The notes: generated by a model from the sequence alone, not told the origin. A stretch of 36,220 nucleotides of DNA from Sphingomonadales bacterium (GCA_013297725.1 JAAFIB010000019.1:5501-41720), one strand, 5' to 3'. Counted from the first letter of the stretch, positions 1 through 8,544 are shown. A program made the numbers and translations.

Positions 1-413
1 AGACGGTTCGAAAACAGCGCAGCGATCGGTCCATATTCTTCGCTATTCAGTGTTTCCTTTTCAACAACGGAAGCAAGGATCAATGCTTCCTTCGGCGTCT
101 TGACCGCTGTATCGCTAGAACGCCCTGCCCAAAGTTCCGCCAGCCGCTTTTCCATATCGTCAGCAAAATGTGCGACCACTTCTTTTCGCTTAGTTCCATT
201 GGCAAAACAATGGCTACCGGAAAGGAGGCTGCCCTCTTTCGGAACAGAAATTTTGCCTTTCAGGTCCGGCGAGGCGAGAAGATCATCATGGAAGGGTAGC
301 GAAGCTGTGCCGGGCAGCAGTTTGACGGCGAACTCGCCATCGTTACATTCGGCATTCTGAGGATTGGCCGACGCTGTCGCGCCCAGCAACAATAGCAGGA
401 CAGCAAACCGCAT
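1..413 (-). CDS. MltG-like secreted protein, tandem paralogue (partial)
   Basis: The reading frame starts at an ATG at 413 and is open to the left edge, so the C-terminus is missing. Residues 1-16 form a signal peptide (MRFAVLLLLLGATASA), so the product is probably exported rather than anchored. The rest matches the catalytic part of the MltG encoded just upstream: both share the KG-I-VP-EGS stretch, AELW, and the signature ILAS-VEKET with its active-site Glu, followed by a conserved SNR. The membrane helix and LysM-like N-terminal region of MltG are absent. Two cysteines (C23, C69) could form a disulfide. The start overlaps the mltG stop (TGATG), so translation is probably coupled. It looks like a duplicated, shortened endolytic transglycosylase; whether it is active cannot be judged without the C-terminus. 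Confidence 0.8.
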   Translation of the reverse strand, partial: MRFAVLLLLLGATASANPQNAECNDGEFAVKLLPGTASLPFHDDLLASPDLKGKISVPKEGSLLSGSHCFANGTKRKEVVAHFADDMEKRLAELWAGRSSDTAVKTPKEALILASVVEKETLNSEEYGPIAALFSNR

Positions 414-1384
414 CACATCTCGCCGCGCTCACGCCGGATGGCGTACCATTTTTCGACATTGGCATTATGCTCTTCCAATGTGTTGGCGAAAACATGGCCG
501 CCTTTGCCATCGGCAACAAAGAACAACGCTTCGGTCTTTGCAGGGTTCAGCACCGCTTCAATCGCTGCGCGCGAAGGGTTAGCAATTGGCCCCTTTGGAA
601 GGCCAACCATCGCATAAGTGTTATAGTCATTTACGGCGGCGATTTCCGATTGGCGGATACGGCGGCCAAGTGGTTTGCCTTTAGTCAGCGGGTAAATGAT
701 CGTTGGATCCGCTTGCAGCATCATGCCCTTTGTGATGCGGTTTGAATACACACCGGCAACGGTTTTCAGTTCAGTTTTTAGAGACGTTTCTTTCTCCACG
801 ATGGAGGCAAGGATGATCGCTTCTGCCTGTGTTTTAACAACGCTATCCGCGCTTTTCTTTGGCCATAACTCCGCCATGGCCTGTGTCATGGCCGCCTGCA
901 TACGCAGCACAACCGCAGCGCGACTTTCGCCCTTTTCAAAGGCATAGCTGTCAGGAAGGATCGATCCCTCAGCCGGAACAGGGATTTCACCCTTCAGCAT
1001 ATCGTTCGCCATCAACCGGTCAAAAACCATGATCGATGGCATGCCCTCTGGCACTGTCACCATACGCTGAACGGTTTTGCCGCCGGTCAGAATCGATAGG
1101 ATATCAGCGTTGGAAGCCGCCGCTGGAATCAAAAACTCGCCCGCCTTAATCGTGCTGGTTGCGCCGAAAATACGCGCACGGTTGACGAAAGCATCCGCCG
1201 ATTTGACCACGCCGCCCTTTTGCAACTGCGCCGCAACCAAACGGATGCCTGATCCGGGCTTTACAACCACAGTCACTTCGCGAGCAGATGGACCAGCCGC
1301 ATGCCAGCCGTAAACGAAATTACCGCCGACCAATGCAATCAGCAATGCGGGGACAATCAGCAACCATTTCAAAGCGCGCGACAT
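413..1384 (-). CDS. mltG: Endolytic murein transglycosylase MltG
   Basis: A 323-residue inner-membrane protein. An N-terminal anchor (about residues 7-26) is followed by a LysM-like region and the YceG/MltG catalytic domain. The catalytic Glu lies in ILASIVEKET (residues 191-200), and the family motif LQADPT follows. MltG cuts nascent glycan strands inside the chain, in the periplasm, and is thought to set strand length as a terminase of peptidoglycan polymerisation. It sits 4 bases after fabF and is followed by a truncated paralogue. The acpP-fabF-mltG order is common in alphaproteobacteria, so co-transcription with fatty-acid synthesis genes is expected. Confidence 0.95.
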   Translation of the reverse strand: MSRALKWLLIVPALLIALVGGNFVYGWHAAGPSAREVTVVVKPGSGIRLVAAQLQKGGVVKSADAFVNRARIFGATSTIKAGEFLIPAAASNADILSILTGGKTVQRMVTVPEGMPSIMVFDRLMANDMLKGEIPVPAEGSILPDSYAFEKGESRAAVVLRMQAAMTQAMAELWPKKSADSVVKTQAEAIILASIVEKETSLKTELKTVAGVYSNRITKGMMLQADPTIIYPLTKGKPLGRRIRQSEIAAVNDYNTYAMVGLPKGPIANPSRAAIEAVLNPAKTEALFFVADGKGGHVFANTLEEHNANVEKWYAIRRERGEM

Positions 1385-1388
1385 AGGA

Positions 1389-2645
1389 TCAGATCGCTTT
1401 CATAATCAGGCTGGCATTCGTGCCGCCAAAACCAAAGCTGTTGTTGAGCACTGCTTTCACTTCGCGCTTCTTTGCCACATGCGGCACCAGATCAACGCCT
1501 TCAGTTCCCTCATCGGGATTGTCGAGGTTCAGCGTTGGTGGCACAATCTGATCGCGCAGGGCAAGAATACAGAAAATGCTCTCAACAGCACCAGCACCGC
1601 CCAGCAAATGGCCGATTGCCGATTTGGTCGAGCTCATCGAAACGCTGCTGATTGCATCACCGAACAACCGCTTTACCGCCGCCAGCTCTATAGTATCGGC
1701 CATGGTCGAGGTGCCGTGCGCATTGATATAGTCAATGTCAGCCGGCGTCATGCCCGCCTTTTTCAGCGCCATCTGCATCGAACGAAACGCTCCGTCACCT
1801 TCGGGGTGTGGTGCAGTCACATGATAGGCATCGCCCGACAGGCCATAACCCACGACCTCGGCATATATCTTTGCACCGCGCGCTTTGGCGTGCTCATATT
1901 CTTCCAGCACAACAACGCCTGCGCCTTCGCCCATCACGAAACCGTCGCGATCCTTGTCATACGGGCGGCTGGCTTGTTCTGGCCGGTCATTATAGCTCAT
2001 ATTCAGTGCGCGTGCCTGTGCGAACCCGGCAATACCGAGCGGATTGACGGTCGATTCTGCACCGCCTGCCAGCATGATATCGGCATCATCATCGCGGATC
2101 ATCCGCGCGGCATCGCCAATGGAATGCGCGCCGGTTGAACAGGCCGTTACCACTGCGTGATTTGGCCCTTTCAGGCCATATTTGATGCTGACCTGACCCG
2201 AGATCAAATTGATCAGGCGGCCATGGACGAAATGCGGCGACACGCGCCCCGGGCCTTTTTCGGCAAGTAACAAGGATTCGCTCTCGATTCCCGGCAGCCC
2301 GCCAATGCCAGAACCGATCGAGCAACCCGCACGCAGCTTGGTTTCCTCGTCCATCTCGGTAAGGCCCGCGTCTTCTAACGCTTGTCCCGCAGCATCGATG
2401 CCGTAAATGATAAAGGGATCAACCTGCCGCTGAACCTTATGATCCACGCGCTTGTCGGGATCAAAACCCCATGGGTGATCCTTTGGCTTTACCTCGCAAG
2501 CGATGTGGCATTTCTGGTCGCTATGGTCAAAATGCGTGATTATCCCCGCCCCAGATTTGGATGCAAGAAGATTGGCCCAGCTGGTCTCCACATCTGCGCC
2601 CAACGGCGTGACAAGTCCCAATCCGGTTACAACAACGCGACGCAT
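1389..2645 (-). CDS. fabF: 3-oxoacyl-[ACP] synthase II (KAS II)
   Basis: A 418-residue condensing enzyme that elongates acyl-ACP with malonyl-ACP in cytosolic type II fatty-acid synthesis. The thiolase-fold active site is complete: Cys169 in TACSTGAHS, His310 in NAHGTSTMAD, and Lys341 plus His346 in STKSAIGHLLGGAG. The glycine-rich NNSFGFGGTNAS tail is present. Length is normal for FabF. It lies downstream of acpP, from which it is separated by a strong hairpin, and directly upstream of mltG. Confidence 0.97.
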   Translation of the reverse strand: MRRVVVTGLGLVTPLGADVETSWANLLASKSGAGIITHFDHSDQKCHIACEVKPKDHPWGFDPDKRVDHKVQRQVDPFIIYGIDAAGQALEDAGLTEMDEETKLRAGCSIGSGIGGLPGIESESLLLAEKGPGRVSPHFVHGRLINLISGQVSIKYGLKGPNHAVVTACSTGAHSIGDAARMIRDDDADIMLAGGAESTVNPLGIAGFAQARALNMSYNDRPEQASRPYDKDRDGFVMGEGAGVVVLEEYEHAKARGAKIYAEVVGYGLSGDAYHVTAPHPEGDGAFRSMQMALKKAGMTPADIDYINAHGTSTMADTIELAAVKRLFGDAISSVSMSSTKSAIGHLLGGAGAVESIFCILALRDQIVPPTLNLDNPDEGTEGVDLVPHVAKKREVKAVLNNSFGFGGTNASLIMKAI

Positions 2646-2706
2646 CGGACGCTCTCCCTTAATCTAATCCAGCCTAACCTCTTATGAGAAGGCTGGCCCA
2701 AAATGC

Positions 2707-2749
2707 AAACGGCTTTCCAGTTTGGTTTACCCAAGCCGGAAAGCCGTTT
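2707..2749 (-). terminator. Hairpin terminator/attenuator between acpP and fabF
   Basis: Perfect 12-bp arms (2707-2718 and 2738-2749) flank a 19-base loop. On the minus strand the stem is followed by GCATTTTGG, a short T run. The hairpin begins about 40 bases after the acpP stop. A partial terminator here would let acpP, whose product is needed in large amounts, be transcribed more than fabF. It might equally be a processing or stability stem. Confidence 0.65.
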
Positions 2750-2788
2750 TATTCTCTACTCGAATTGGCTGCATTACGCAGCGCACAT

Positions 2789-3022
2789 TCAGCTATTGCT
2801 GGTGATAAAGTCGATTGCGTCCTTAACGGTCGAAATCTTTTCAGCAGCATCGTCGGGGATTTCGACGTTAAACTCTTCTTCGAACGCCATAACCAATTCT
2901 ACGATGTCGAGGCTGTCTGCGCCCAAATCATCGATGAAGCTCGCTTCTTCGGTCACTTTATCGGCTTCTACGCCCAGATGTTCTACGACAATCTTTTTGA
3001 CGCGTTCTGCAGTATCGCTCAT
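2789..3022 (-). CDS. acpP: Acyl carrier protein
   Basis: A 77-residue acidic protein with the invariant phosphopantetheine attachment serine, Ser37, in [20 protein letters not shown]-like context. It carries growing acyl chains between the enzymes of type II fatty-acid synthesis in the cytosol. A GAAGGGG ribosome-binding site lies about 9 bases before the ATG. A 133-base spacer, longer than others in this cluster, separates it from the upstream small secreted-protein gene and could hold its own promoter. It contains a 7-bp hairpin at 3084-3106 without a T run. Confidence 0.97.
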   Translation of the reverse strand: MSDTAERVKKIVVEHLGVEADKVTEEASFIDDLGADSLDIVELVMAFEEEFNVEIPDDAAEKISTVKDAIDFITSNS

Positions 3023-3155
3023 ATCTTTGCCCCTTCGTTGTTGGGAGGATGAATTTCGAGATTAGCCCCTAATGCCCCGTCACGCCGCTGGCAAGAGGGC
3101 AGCGGCAAAATGGATGAAAGCATAGTCAGATGTGCACAGGAAATGCAGCTGGGCC

Positions 3156-3710
3156 TCAAACACCTCCGCCTATCATTTTCATCGCTGAAAGCTGCGATTG
3201 CGCCATGAAAGCGATGTACGTGGCTAAGTCAGCAGTGATTTCGTCCGTTAATTTGTCGCCGAAATCGGCCACCATTTTTTCGGTCAGCTCTTTCAATGCC
3301 GGGCTGTTTTCCGGGTCGCTTAAGATTTGCTGCAAATCCTCGGCAGTACGATTTTCCAATACGGATTCGTAACTCTCTGCGTCGATACCTCCAGCGGTCA
3401 GATTATCGCCGATAGCCGAGCCTGCGATGATCGAAAGGTTAAACTCGAGCGCCGATACAGTATCGTCTCTGCTCCAGCCCAAATCTTTTGCACATGTATT
3501 TACCGACTCGCTCAGCTTTGCTGTCTGCGCATCAGACATCTGGCCTTTTGAGGCGACCAATGTAGCTGCCCAACTGTCCAGCTCGGCTTCACCAATCGCC
3601 TCCATCGGGCACAAAGAGTCTTCGAACGAAACCTCAAGTGCAAATACAGGTGTTGTGCTCATCGCGTATGCTGCGCCAAAAAAAGCGGCAGCCGATAAAA
3701 ATTTCTTCAT
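3156..3710 (-). CDS. Small secreted protein of unknown function
   Basis: I do not recognise this family. The start is placed at the ATG at 3710, preceded by GGGGG about 8 bases upstream; an in-frame TTG at 3731 is less likely. Residues 1-24 form a clear signal peptide (MKKFLSAAAFFGAA..., then FALE), so the 184-residue product should be periplasmic. The mature part is acidic, mainly helical in appearance and rich in Ala, Glu and Ser. Two cysteines (in DSLCPME and NTCAKD) could form one disulfide. It sits in the same orientation between fabG and acpP, 24 bases from fabG, an odd place for an exported protein. The link to lipid synthesis is positional only. Confidence 0.75.
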   Translation of the reverse strand: MKKFLSAAAFFGAAYAMSTTPVFALEVSFEDSLCPMEAIGEAELDSWAATLVASKGQMSDAQTAKLSESVNTCAKDLGWSRDDTVSALEFNLSIIAGSAIGDNLTAGGIDAESYESVLENRTAEDLQQILSDPENSPALKELTEKMVADFGDKLTDEITADLATYIAFMAQSQLSAMKMIGGGV

Positions 3711-3734
3711 ACAAATGCCCCCAGTTATCAATGC

Positions 3735-4472
3735 CTACAGCATCGCCATCCCGCCATTAACGTGCAATGTATGGCCGGTGACATAGCCTGCCTCGCGGCT
3801 TGCCAAATAGGCGACAGCTGCACCGATATCGCTGCCCTCGCCCATGCGGCCCATCGGAATCCGAGCATTCAGCGCCTCTTTTTGCGCGTCGGGCAAGTCA
3901 GCGGTCATTGCCGTTGCTATAAAGCCCGGGGCCACGCAATTGACGGTGACGTTACGGCTGGCAAGTTCAGCGGCCAGCGCCTTTGACATGCCAACTAGCC
4001 CAGCCTTTGATGCGGCATAGTTGATTTGCCCCGGATTTCCCGTCGCGCCAACGACGCTGGTGATCGTAATGATCCGGCCAAAGCGCGCCTTCATCATCGG
4101 TTTTGTCGCGGCGCGCATCAGGCGGAAAGCACCTTCAAGGTTGATGCGGATAACCTCGTCCCACTCCTCATCCTTCATCCGCATCGCCAGATTGTCCCGG
4201 GTAACGCCGGCATTGTTCACCAAGATATCGATCTGGCCCAGCTTTTCGAGAGCCGCAGGAACCAAAGCCTCGACGCTGTATTTGTCAGAAAGATTGCAGG
4301 GAATGGCAACATGGTCGCCGCCTAAGGTTGCACGGTGAGCCTCAAGCTTTTCGACATTGCTGCCCGATACCGCCAGCCGCGCACCCTGCCCGGCCAATGC
4401 TGCACAAATCGCACTGCCGATACCGCCAGAGGCACCTGTGACCAAAGCTGTCATGCCGGTTAGATCGAACAT
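3735..4472 (-). CDS. fabG: 3-oxoacyl-[ACP] reductase FabG
   Basis: A 245-residue short-chain dehydrogenase that reduces 3-oxoacyl-ACP with NADPH in fatty-acid elongation. The cofactor loop TGASGGIG (12-19), NNAG motif (87-90) and catalytic Asn111, Ser139, Tyr152 and Lys156 (NYAASK) are all present. The start at 4472 is preferred because AGGAG lies 7 bases upstream. A longer open frame to 4553 would add 27 unconserved residues and run into the preceding gene. Its ribosome-binding site lies inside the end of the enoyl-CoA hydratase gene, only one base separating the two, so translation is probably coupled. Confidence 0.97.
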   Translation of the reverse strand: MFDLTGMTALVTGASGGIGSAICAALAGQGARLAVSGSNVEKLEAHRATLGGDHVAIPCNLSDKYSVEALVPAALEKLGQIDILVNNAGVTRDNLAMRMKDEEWDEVIRINLEGAFRLMRAATKPMMKARFGRIITITSVVGATGNPGQINYAASKAGLVGMSKALAAELASRNVTVNCVAPGFIATAMTADLPDAQKEALNARIPMGRMGEGSDIGAAVAYLASREAGYVTGHTLHVNGGMAML

Positions 4473-4473
4473 A

Positions 4474-5268
4474 TTATTCTCCTGTATAATTTGGGGCGCG
4501 TTTTTCGAGGAACGCATTGATGGCTTCGTCATTGTCGCGCGTATTGTGCGCAAGGCTTTGCATTGCGGCGGACATTTCGAGGATGTTTTTCAAATCCGCC
4601 GTCTGCCCTTCGCGCAACAACCGCTTGGTCATGCGCACAGCGTGCGGCGGGTTTGCCGCGATCTTGGCGGCAATCTCGTTGGCTTTGGCCATTAAGTCAG
4701 TGTCTGGCACGACATGGCTGACCAGCCCGATTTTCAGCGCCTCTGCCGCATCAATCATTTCGCCGGTCAGCGCCAATTCGGTCGCGCGGCTAAAGCCGAC
4801 AATGCGCGGTAGCAACCACGCGCCGCCATCGCCGGGAATGATCCCCAGCTTAACAAAGCTCTCGGCAAACTTCGCACTTTCCGCAGCTACGCGCACGTCA
4901 CACATAGTCGCAAGGTCAAGCCCCGCACCAATCGCATGGCCATTCACCGCTGCAATCACCGGAACCTCCAGCGCCTGAAACATCAATGGCAGGCGTTGGA
5001 TGCCGTATTTGTAGTTACGCCGCGTTTCGACCGGATTGCTGGATCGCAAGCCGCCGCTATCCGGACGCATCTGTTTCAAATCGCCGCCCGCCGAGAACGC
5101 TGTTCCAGCCCCGGTCAGAATTACACAGCGCACCGATATATCGCGGTCGGCCGCATCAAAGGCGGCGCACAGTGCATCGACAACCGCTACGTCGGAAATC
5201 GGGTTGCGCTTTTCGGGCATGTTTAGTGTGATGGTAAGGATCGCGCCTTCGCGGGTTTGCAACAACAT
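4474..5268 (-). CDS. Enoyl-CoA hydratase/isomerase (crotonase) family protein
   Basis: A 264-residue crotonase-fold enzyme. Both oxyanion-hole segments are visible (TGAGTAFSAGGDLKQM and AAVNGHAIGAGLDLA). Where classical hydratases carry their first catalytic Glu just before the KLG-IPG segment, this protein has Phe (ESFVKLG), and it has Asp in PGDGG. The exact reaction is therefore uncertain: hydratase, isomerase or related CoA chemistry. It is inserted between fabD and fabG with gaps of 3 bases and 1 base, so it is certainly in the operon. That puts a CoA-dependent enzyme inside an ACP-dependent synthesis cluster. Confidence 0.88.
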   Translation of the reverse strand: MLLQTREGAILTITLNMPEKRNPISDVAVVDALCAAFDAADRDISVRCVILTGAGTAFSAGGDLKQMRPDSGGLRSSNPVETRRNYKYGIQRLPLMFQALEVPVIAAVNGHAIGAGLDLATMCDVRVAAESAKFAESFVKLGIIPGDGGAWLLPRIVGFSRATELALTGEMIDAAEALKIGLVSHVVPDTDLMAKANEIAAKIAANPPHAVRMTKRLLREGQTADLKNILEMSAAMQSLAHNTRDNDEAINAFLEKRAPNYTGE

Positions 5269-5271
5269 CGC

Positions 5272-6210
5272 TTAAAGCTCCTTTAGCGCGGCTTCGATGT
5301 CATCCATCGAAATCAGGCTGGTCGTGGTGACGTCGTCGCCCGCGCTGCGTTTGACCATCGGCGACAGCACCTTGCCGCCAAATTCATAGAAATGCGTGAC
5401 GCCTGCCGCCGCCATCGCAATCGCCGATTCGCGCCAACGGACACGGCCCGTGACTTGTTCGACCAGCAATCGGCGGATCTCATCGGCATCCGAAACCGGT
5501 GCGGCAACAACATTGGCAAACACCGGAACAAACGGTGCATTGATAGCGGTCTGCGCCAATGCCTCTGCCATGCGATCCGCCGCGGGTTGCATCAACGGGC
5601 AGTGGAAGGGAGCAGATACGGGCAGCAGAATTCCCCGTTTAATTCCGTGATCTTTCACCAGTTCAATCGCGCGTTCAATCGCACCTTTATGGCCAGAGAT
5701 GACGACCTGTGACGGATCATTATCGTTGGCAACGGTGCAGGTTTCACCTTGCGCCGCCGCCTCTGAAAGCGCCTCAGCCTTTTCGATATCCGCGCCCAGC
5801 AAAGCGGCCATCGCGCCAACACCGACCGGAACCGCAGCCTGCATGGCTTGTCCGCGCAGTTTTAGCAGCCTGGCTGTAGTCGCAAGGTCCAATGCTCCTG
5901 CTGCGCACAATGCGCTGTATTCGCCAAGGCTATGTCCGGCGACGAAATGCGCCTTGTCGGCAAGAGCAACGCCACCTTCTCGCTCCATCACGCGCAGCGA
6001 GGCGATGGCGTTGGCCATAATCGCTGGCTGGGCATTTTCGGTTAGCAGCAACTGATCGTCCGGCCCTTCGCACATCAACTTGAACAGGCTTTGCCCCAGC
6101 GCATCATCAACCTCTTGAAACACTTCCCGCGCAACCGCGCTCGCCTCTGCCAAGGCTTTGCCCATGCCGACAGCCTGGCTGCCCTGCCCCGGAAAGATGA
6201 ATGCGCGCAT
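5272..6210 (-). CDS. fabD: Malonyl-CoA:ACP transacylase
   Basis: A 312-residue enzyme that moves the malonyl group from CoA to acyl carrier protein, supplying the extender for FabF and related synthases. It opens with FIFPGQGSQ. The nucleophile Ser94 is in GHSLGEYSA and the catalytic His203 in SAPFHCPLM. Length is normal. It lies 15 bases downstream of the LD-carboxypeptidase gene and 3 bases upstream of the crotonase gene, in one operon-like run that reaches mltG. Confidence 0.97.
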   Translation of the reverse strand: MRAFIFPGQGSQAVGMGKALAEASAVAREVFQEVDDALGQSLFKLMCEGPDDQLLLTENAQPAIMANAIASLRVMEREGGVALADKAHFVAGHSLGEYSALCAAGALDLATTARLLKLRGQAMQAAVPVGVGAMAALLGADIEKAEALSEAAAQGETCTVANDNDPSQVVISGHKGAIERAIELVKDHGIKRGILLPVSAPFHCPLMQPAADRMAEALAQTAINAPFVPVFANVVAAPVSDADEIRRLLVEQVTGRVRWRESAIAMAAAGVTHFYEFGGKVLSPMVKRSAGDDVTTTSLISMDDIEAALKEL

Positions 6211-6225
6211 TAGTGATCCTTTATC

Positions 6226-7047
6226 TCAGGCGAGCATGCCGAATGGCACGACCTTGTTATCAATGTCATGGCCGATATCGGCGGCCCCCAAAAATTCAAT
6301 GCCATTTTTTGCGCACCAGCGTTTTGTAATCTGCGCCGCAGTCTCGCCAAATGGCCGGTCATTTTCGGGAATGTCCGATACGCGGCCCAGCCGAATTCCT
6401 GCAATGCCTACATCCTTCAATGCCGTCGTTATATTGAACATCGCGCGGTCAAAAGCGTAAAGATGCTCGCTGACTTCCTCAATCAAAACAACATGGTCTT
6501 TCAGGTCCGGCATGATGGGCGTGCCGATGATCATGGCAAGCGTCAGCGCGTTGAACGCAACATGCTTCTCATTACGCTTTAGGTTTTTTTCCAGTGATTT
6601 AGGATTGGCTTTGACCAACCAGTCTAATGCTCTGATAACGGCTTTTTCACCACCGGCACGGCGAATGTCACCCGGCATCGGACCGTGCACCGGCCAACCA
6701 ATCCCTGCAGCATAAAGCGCCGCCAGTAAGTTGCCCTGATCGCTATAACCTATATAGGTTTTGCTGCGCGCTGCGGCCTTTAATTGTCCTACCGCGTCAC
6801 CGGCAATCCTGCATGCACCATAGCCGCCACGAACAAACCAGATGGCGCCAAACGCCGGATCATTGGCCATCGCAACAAATGCCTCAAGCCGCTTAGCATC
6901 GGTCCCCGCGAAGTGGCCCTTTTCAAGGAAGCACTGTTTGTGAAAAACCAGTTCGGCATCGGGATAATGCACAGCCGCCAGAGCAGAAACCCGATCCGCA
7001 TCCTCACGCGAAAAGGGTGTTGCGGGTGCACAAATACCAATCTTCAT
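6226..7047 (-). CDS. LD-carboxypeptidase (peptidase family S66, LdcA-like)
   Basis: A 273-residue cytosolic serine peptidase of the S66 family, expected to remove the terminal D-Ala from murein tetrapeptide during peptidoglycan recycling. The catalytic Ser102 is in YIGYSDQGN, Glu190 in VVLIEEVSEH and His260 in DIGHD. The RGGYG family motif is at 73-77. The start at 7047 gives the usual N-terminus MKIGICAPATP; a longer frame to 7239 adds 64 unconserved residues and crosses the divergent ligase gene. It is divergent from a MurC/Mpl-like ligase (56 bases between starts), which would re-use its tripeptide product. Confidence 0.9.
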   Translation of the reverse strand: MKIGICAPATPFSREDADRVSALAAVHYPDAELVFHKQCFLEKGHFAGTDAKRLEAFVAMANDPAFGAIWFVRGGYGACRIAGDAVGQLKAAARSKTYIGYSDQGNLLAALYAAGIGWPVHGPMPGDIRRAGGEKAVIRALDWLVKANPKSLEKNLKRNEKHVAFNALTLAMIIGTPIMPDLKDHVVLIEEVSEHLYAFDRAMFNITTALKDVGIAGIRLGRVSDIPENDRPFGETAAQITKRWCAKNGIEFLGAADIGHDIDNKVVPFGMLA

Positions 7048-7103
7048 GACGCTTTGCCCTGATGCCAATTGCCAAACATGGATCAAGGCAATAGCGGGGG
7101 CAA

Positions 7104-8507
7104 ATGACAAATACCAAATCCTATTTCTTTTGCGGCATCGGTGGCTCTGGGATGTTGCCGCTTGCCAATATCGTCCGCGATGGCGGAGCCAGCGTTGCAG
7201 GATCGGATCGTGCGCTCGATCAAGGCCGTCTTGCGCCAAAATTCGAATGGCTGAAAAGCATGGGCATCAATTTGTTTGCCCAAGACGGCAGCGGTTTGAC
7301 CAGTAGCAAACAAATCTTGATCGCGTCTGCCGCCGTTGAGGACAGCGTGCCTGATGTGGCAAAGGCGCTGGAACTAGGCTGCAAGCGGATGACGCGGGCC
7401 GAGCTGCTGGCTGATCTGTTCAACGCCTCGCCCCGCTCCGTCGCGATTGGCGGCACAAGTGGCAAATCGACGGTCACGGGCATGATCGGCTGGATATTGA
7501 CCGACGCCGCGCTTGACCCGACGATCATGAATGGCGGGGTGATGAAGAACTTCGTCTCTGCCGATGCGCCCTTTGCCAGCGCGCGCGTAGGGCGCGGCGA
7601 TGTGTTTGTTTCAGAGGTGGACGAAAGCGACGGCTCGATAGCGTTGTTCCAACCCGAAGTCGCAGTGCTGAATAATATCAGCCTCGATCACAAATCGATG
7701 GACGAACTGCGCTTGCTGTTTGGTGATTTCGCCCGAAAAGCAAAACATGCAATCTGGAATGCTGACGATATTGAAAGCGTCGCTTTGCTTGCCCCCATGG
7801 CATTGGAAAATGCGGTCAGCTTTGGCTTTACAGACCGCGCCGATGTGCGCGCAACGGACATTGTCGAAATGCCGCTCGCCAGCCGCTTTACGTTGCGTGC
7901 AAAGGGTGAAAGCTGGCCTGTAACGCTGCAAGTTCCTGGACGGCACAATATCTCGAATGCCCTCGCCGCGCTGACCGCTGCGCAAGCTCTGGGTGTTCCC
8001 ATTGCGCAGGCGATCCACGGGATTGAGCGCTTTGCAGGCCTTGCCCGCCGGTTCGACATTGTGGGGATCGCAGGCGGCATCACTGTGATTGATGATTTCG
8101 GGCATAATCCAGATAAAACAGCCGCAACGCTTTCAACATTGAAAGCCTTTCCCGGCCGGATCATCGCGTTCTTTCAACCGCATGGCTATGGCCCCATCCG
8201 CGTCATGGGTAGCGAACTTGCCGCGGTTTTTGCCAAGCATCTGAACCGTGACGATCACCTGATCCTATGCGATCCCGTTTACTTTGGCGGCACAGTAGAC
8301 AGGCGGCTGGGCAGCCAGACGATTACCGATGCCGTCAGCGCCGCCGGGCGACAGGCGGAATACATCCCGACCCGCGAAGATTGCGGCAACCGCATCGTCG
8401 AGCTTGCCCAACCCGGCGACCGCATCGTAATCATGGGCGCGCGCGATGATACGCTGAGCGGGTTTGCGGCAGATGTGCTGACGCGGCTGGTAAAGGCAAG
8501 TGTTTAG
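7104..8507 (+). CDS. mpl: Mur ligase, Mpl/MurC-type (UDP-MurNAc:murein peptide ligase)
   Basis: A 467-residue Mur ligase with the MurC-like N-terminal Rossmann domain (FFCGIGGSGM), the ATP-binding central domain and the C-terminal ligase domain. The P-loop reads GGTSGKSTV (Lys121) rather than the usual GTHGKTT. The C-terminal signature reads DDFGHNP, close to the GHHP/AHHP of MurC and Mpl. Mpl joins recycled L-Ala-gamma-D-Glu-diaminopimelate to UDP-MurNAc. I favour that role over MurC because of the divergent LD-carboxypeptidase, which makes the tripeptide, and because the window edge does not look like an mra division cluster. Function within the MurC/Mpl family is inferred. Confidence 0.75.
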   Translation: MTNTKSYFFCGIGGSGMLPLANIVRDGGASVAGSDRALDQGRLAPKFEWLKSMGINLFAQDGSGLTSSKQILIASAAVEDSVPDVAKALELGCKRMTRAELLADLFNASPRSVAIGGTSGKSTVTGMIGWILTDAALDPTIMNGGVMKNFVSADAPFASARVGRGDVFVSEVDESDGSIALFQPEVAVLNNISLDHKSMDELRLLFGDFARKAKHAIWNADDIESVALLAPMALENAVSFGFTDRADVRATDIVEMPLASRFTLRAKGESWPVTLQVPGRHNISNALAALTAAQALGVPIAQAIHGIERFAGLARRFDIVGIAGGITVIDDFGHNPDKTAATLSTLKAFPGRIIAFFQPHGYGPIRVMGSELAAVFAKHLNRDDHLILCDPVYFGGTVDRRLGSQTITDAVSAAGRQAEYIPTREDCGNRIVELAQPGDRIVIMGARDDTLSGFAADVLTRLVKASV

Positions 8508-8544
8508 CTTGAACCCGCCATAGCAGTTTGCCATGGCAGGTTTC

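Noticed and set aside
1479-2138. 219-residue open frame on the plus strand
   Set aside because: It is antisense to fabF, whose catalytic residues and length are complete; the translated sequence looks like no protein family.
3084-3106. Hairpin GCCGCTG/CAGCGGC upstream of acpP
   Set aside because: Seven perfect pairs but no T run on the minus strand; it may be structural, not a supported terminator.
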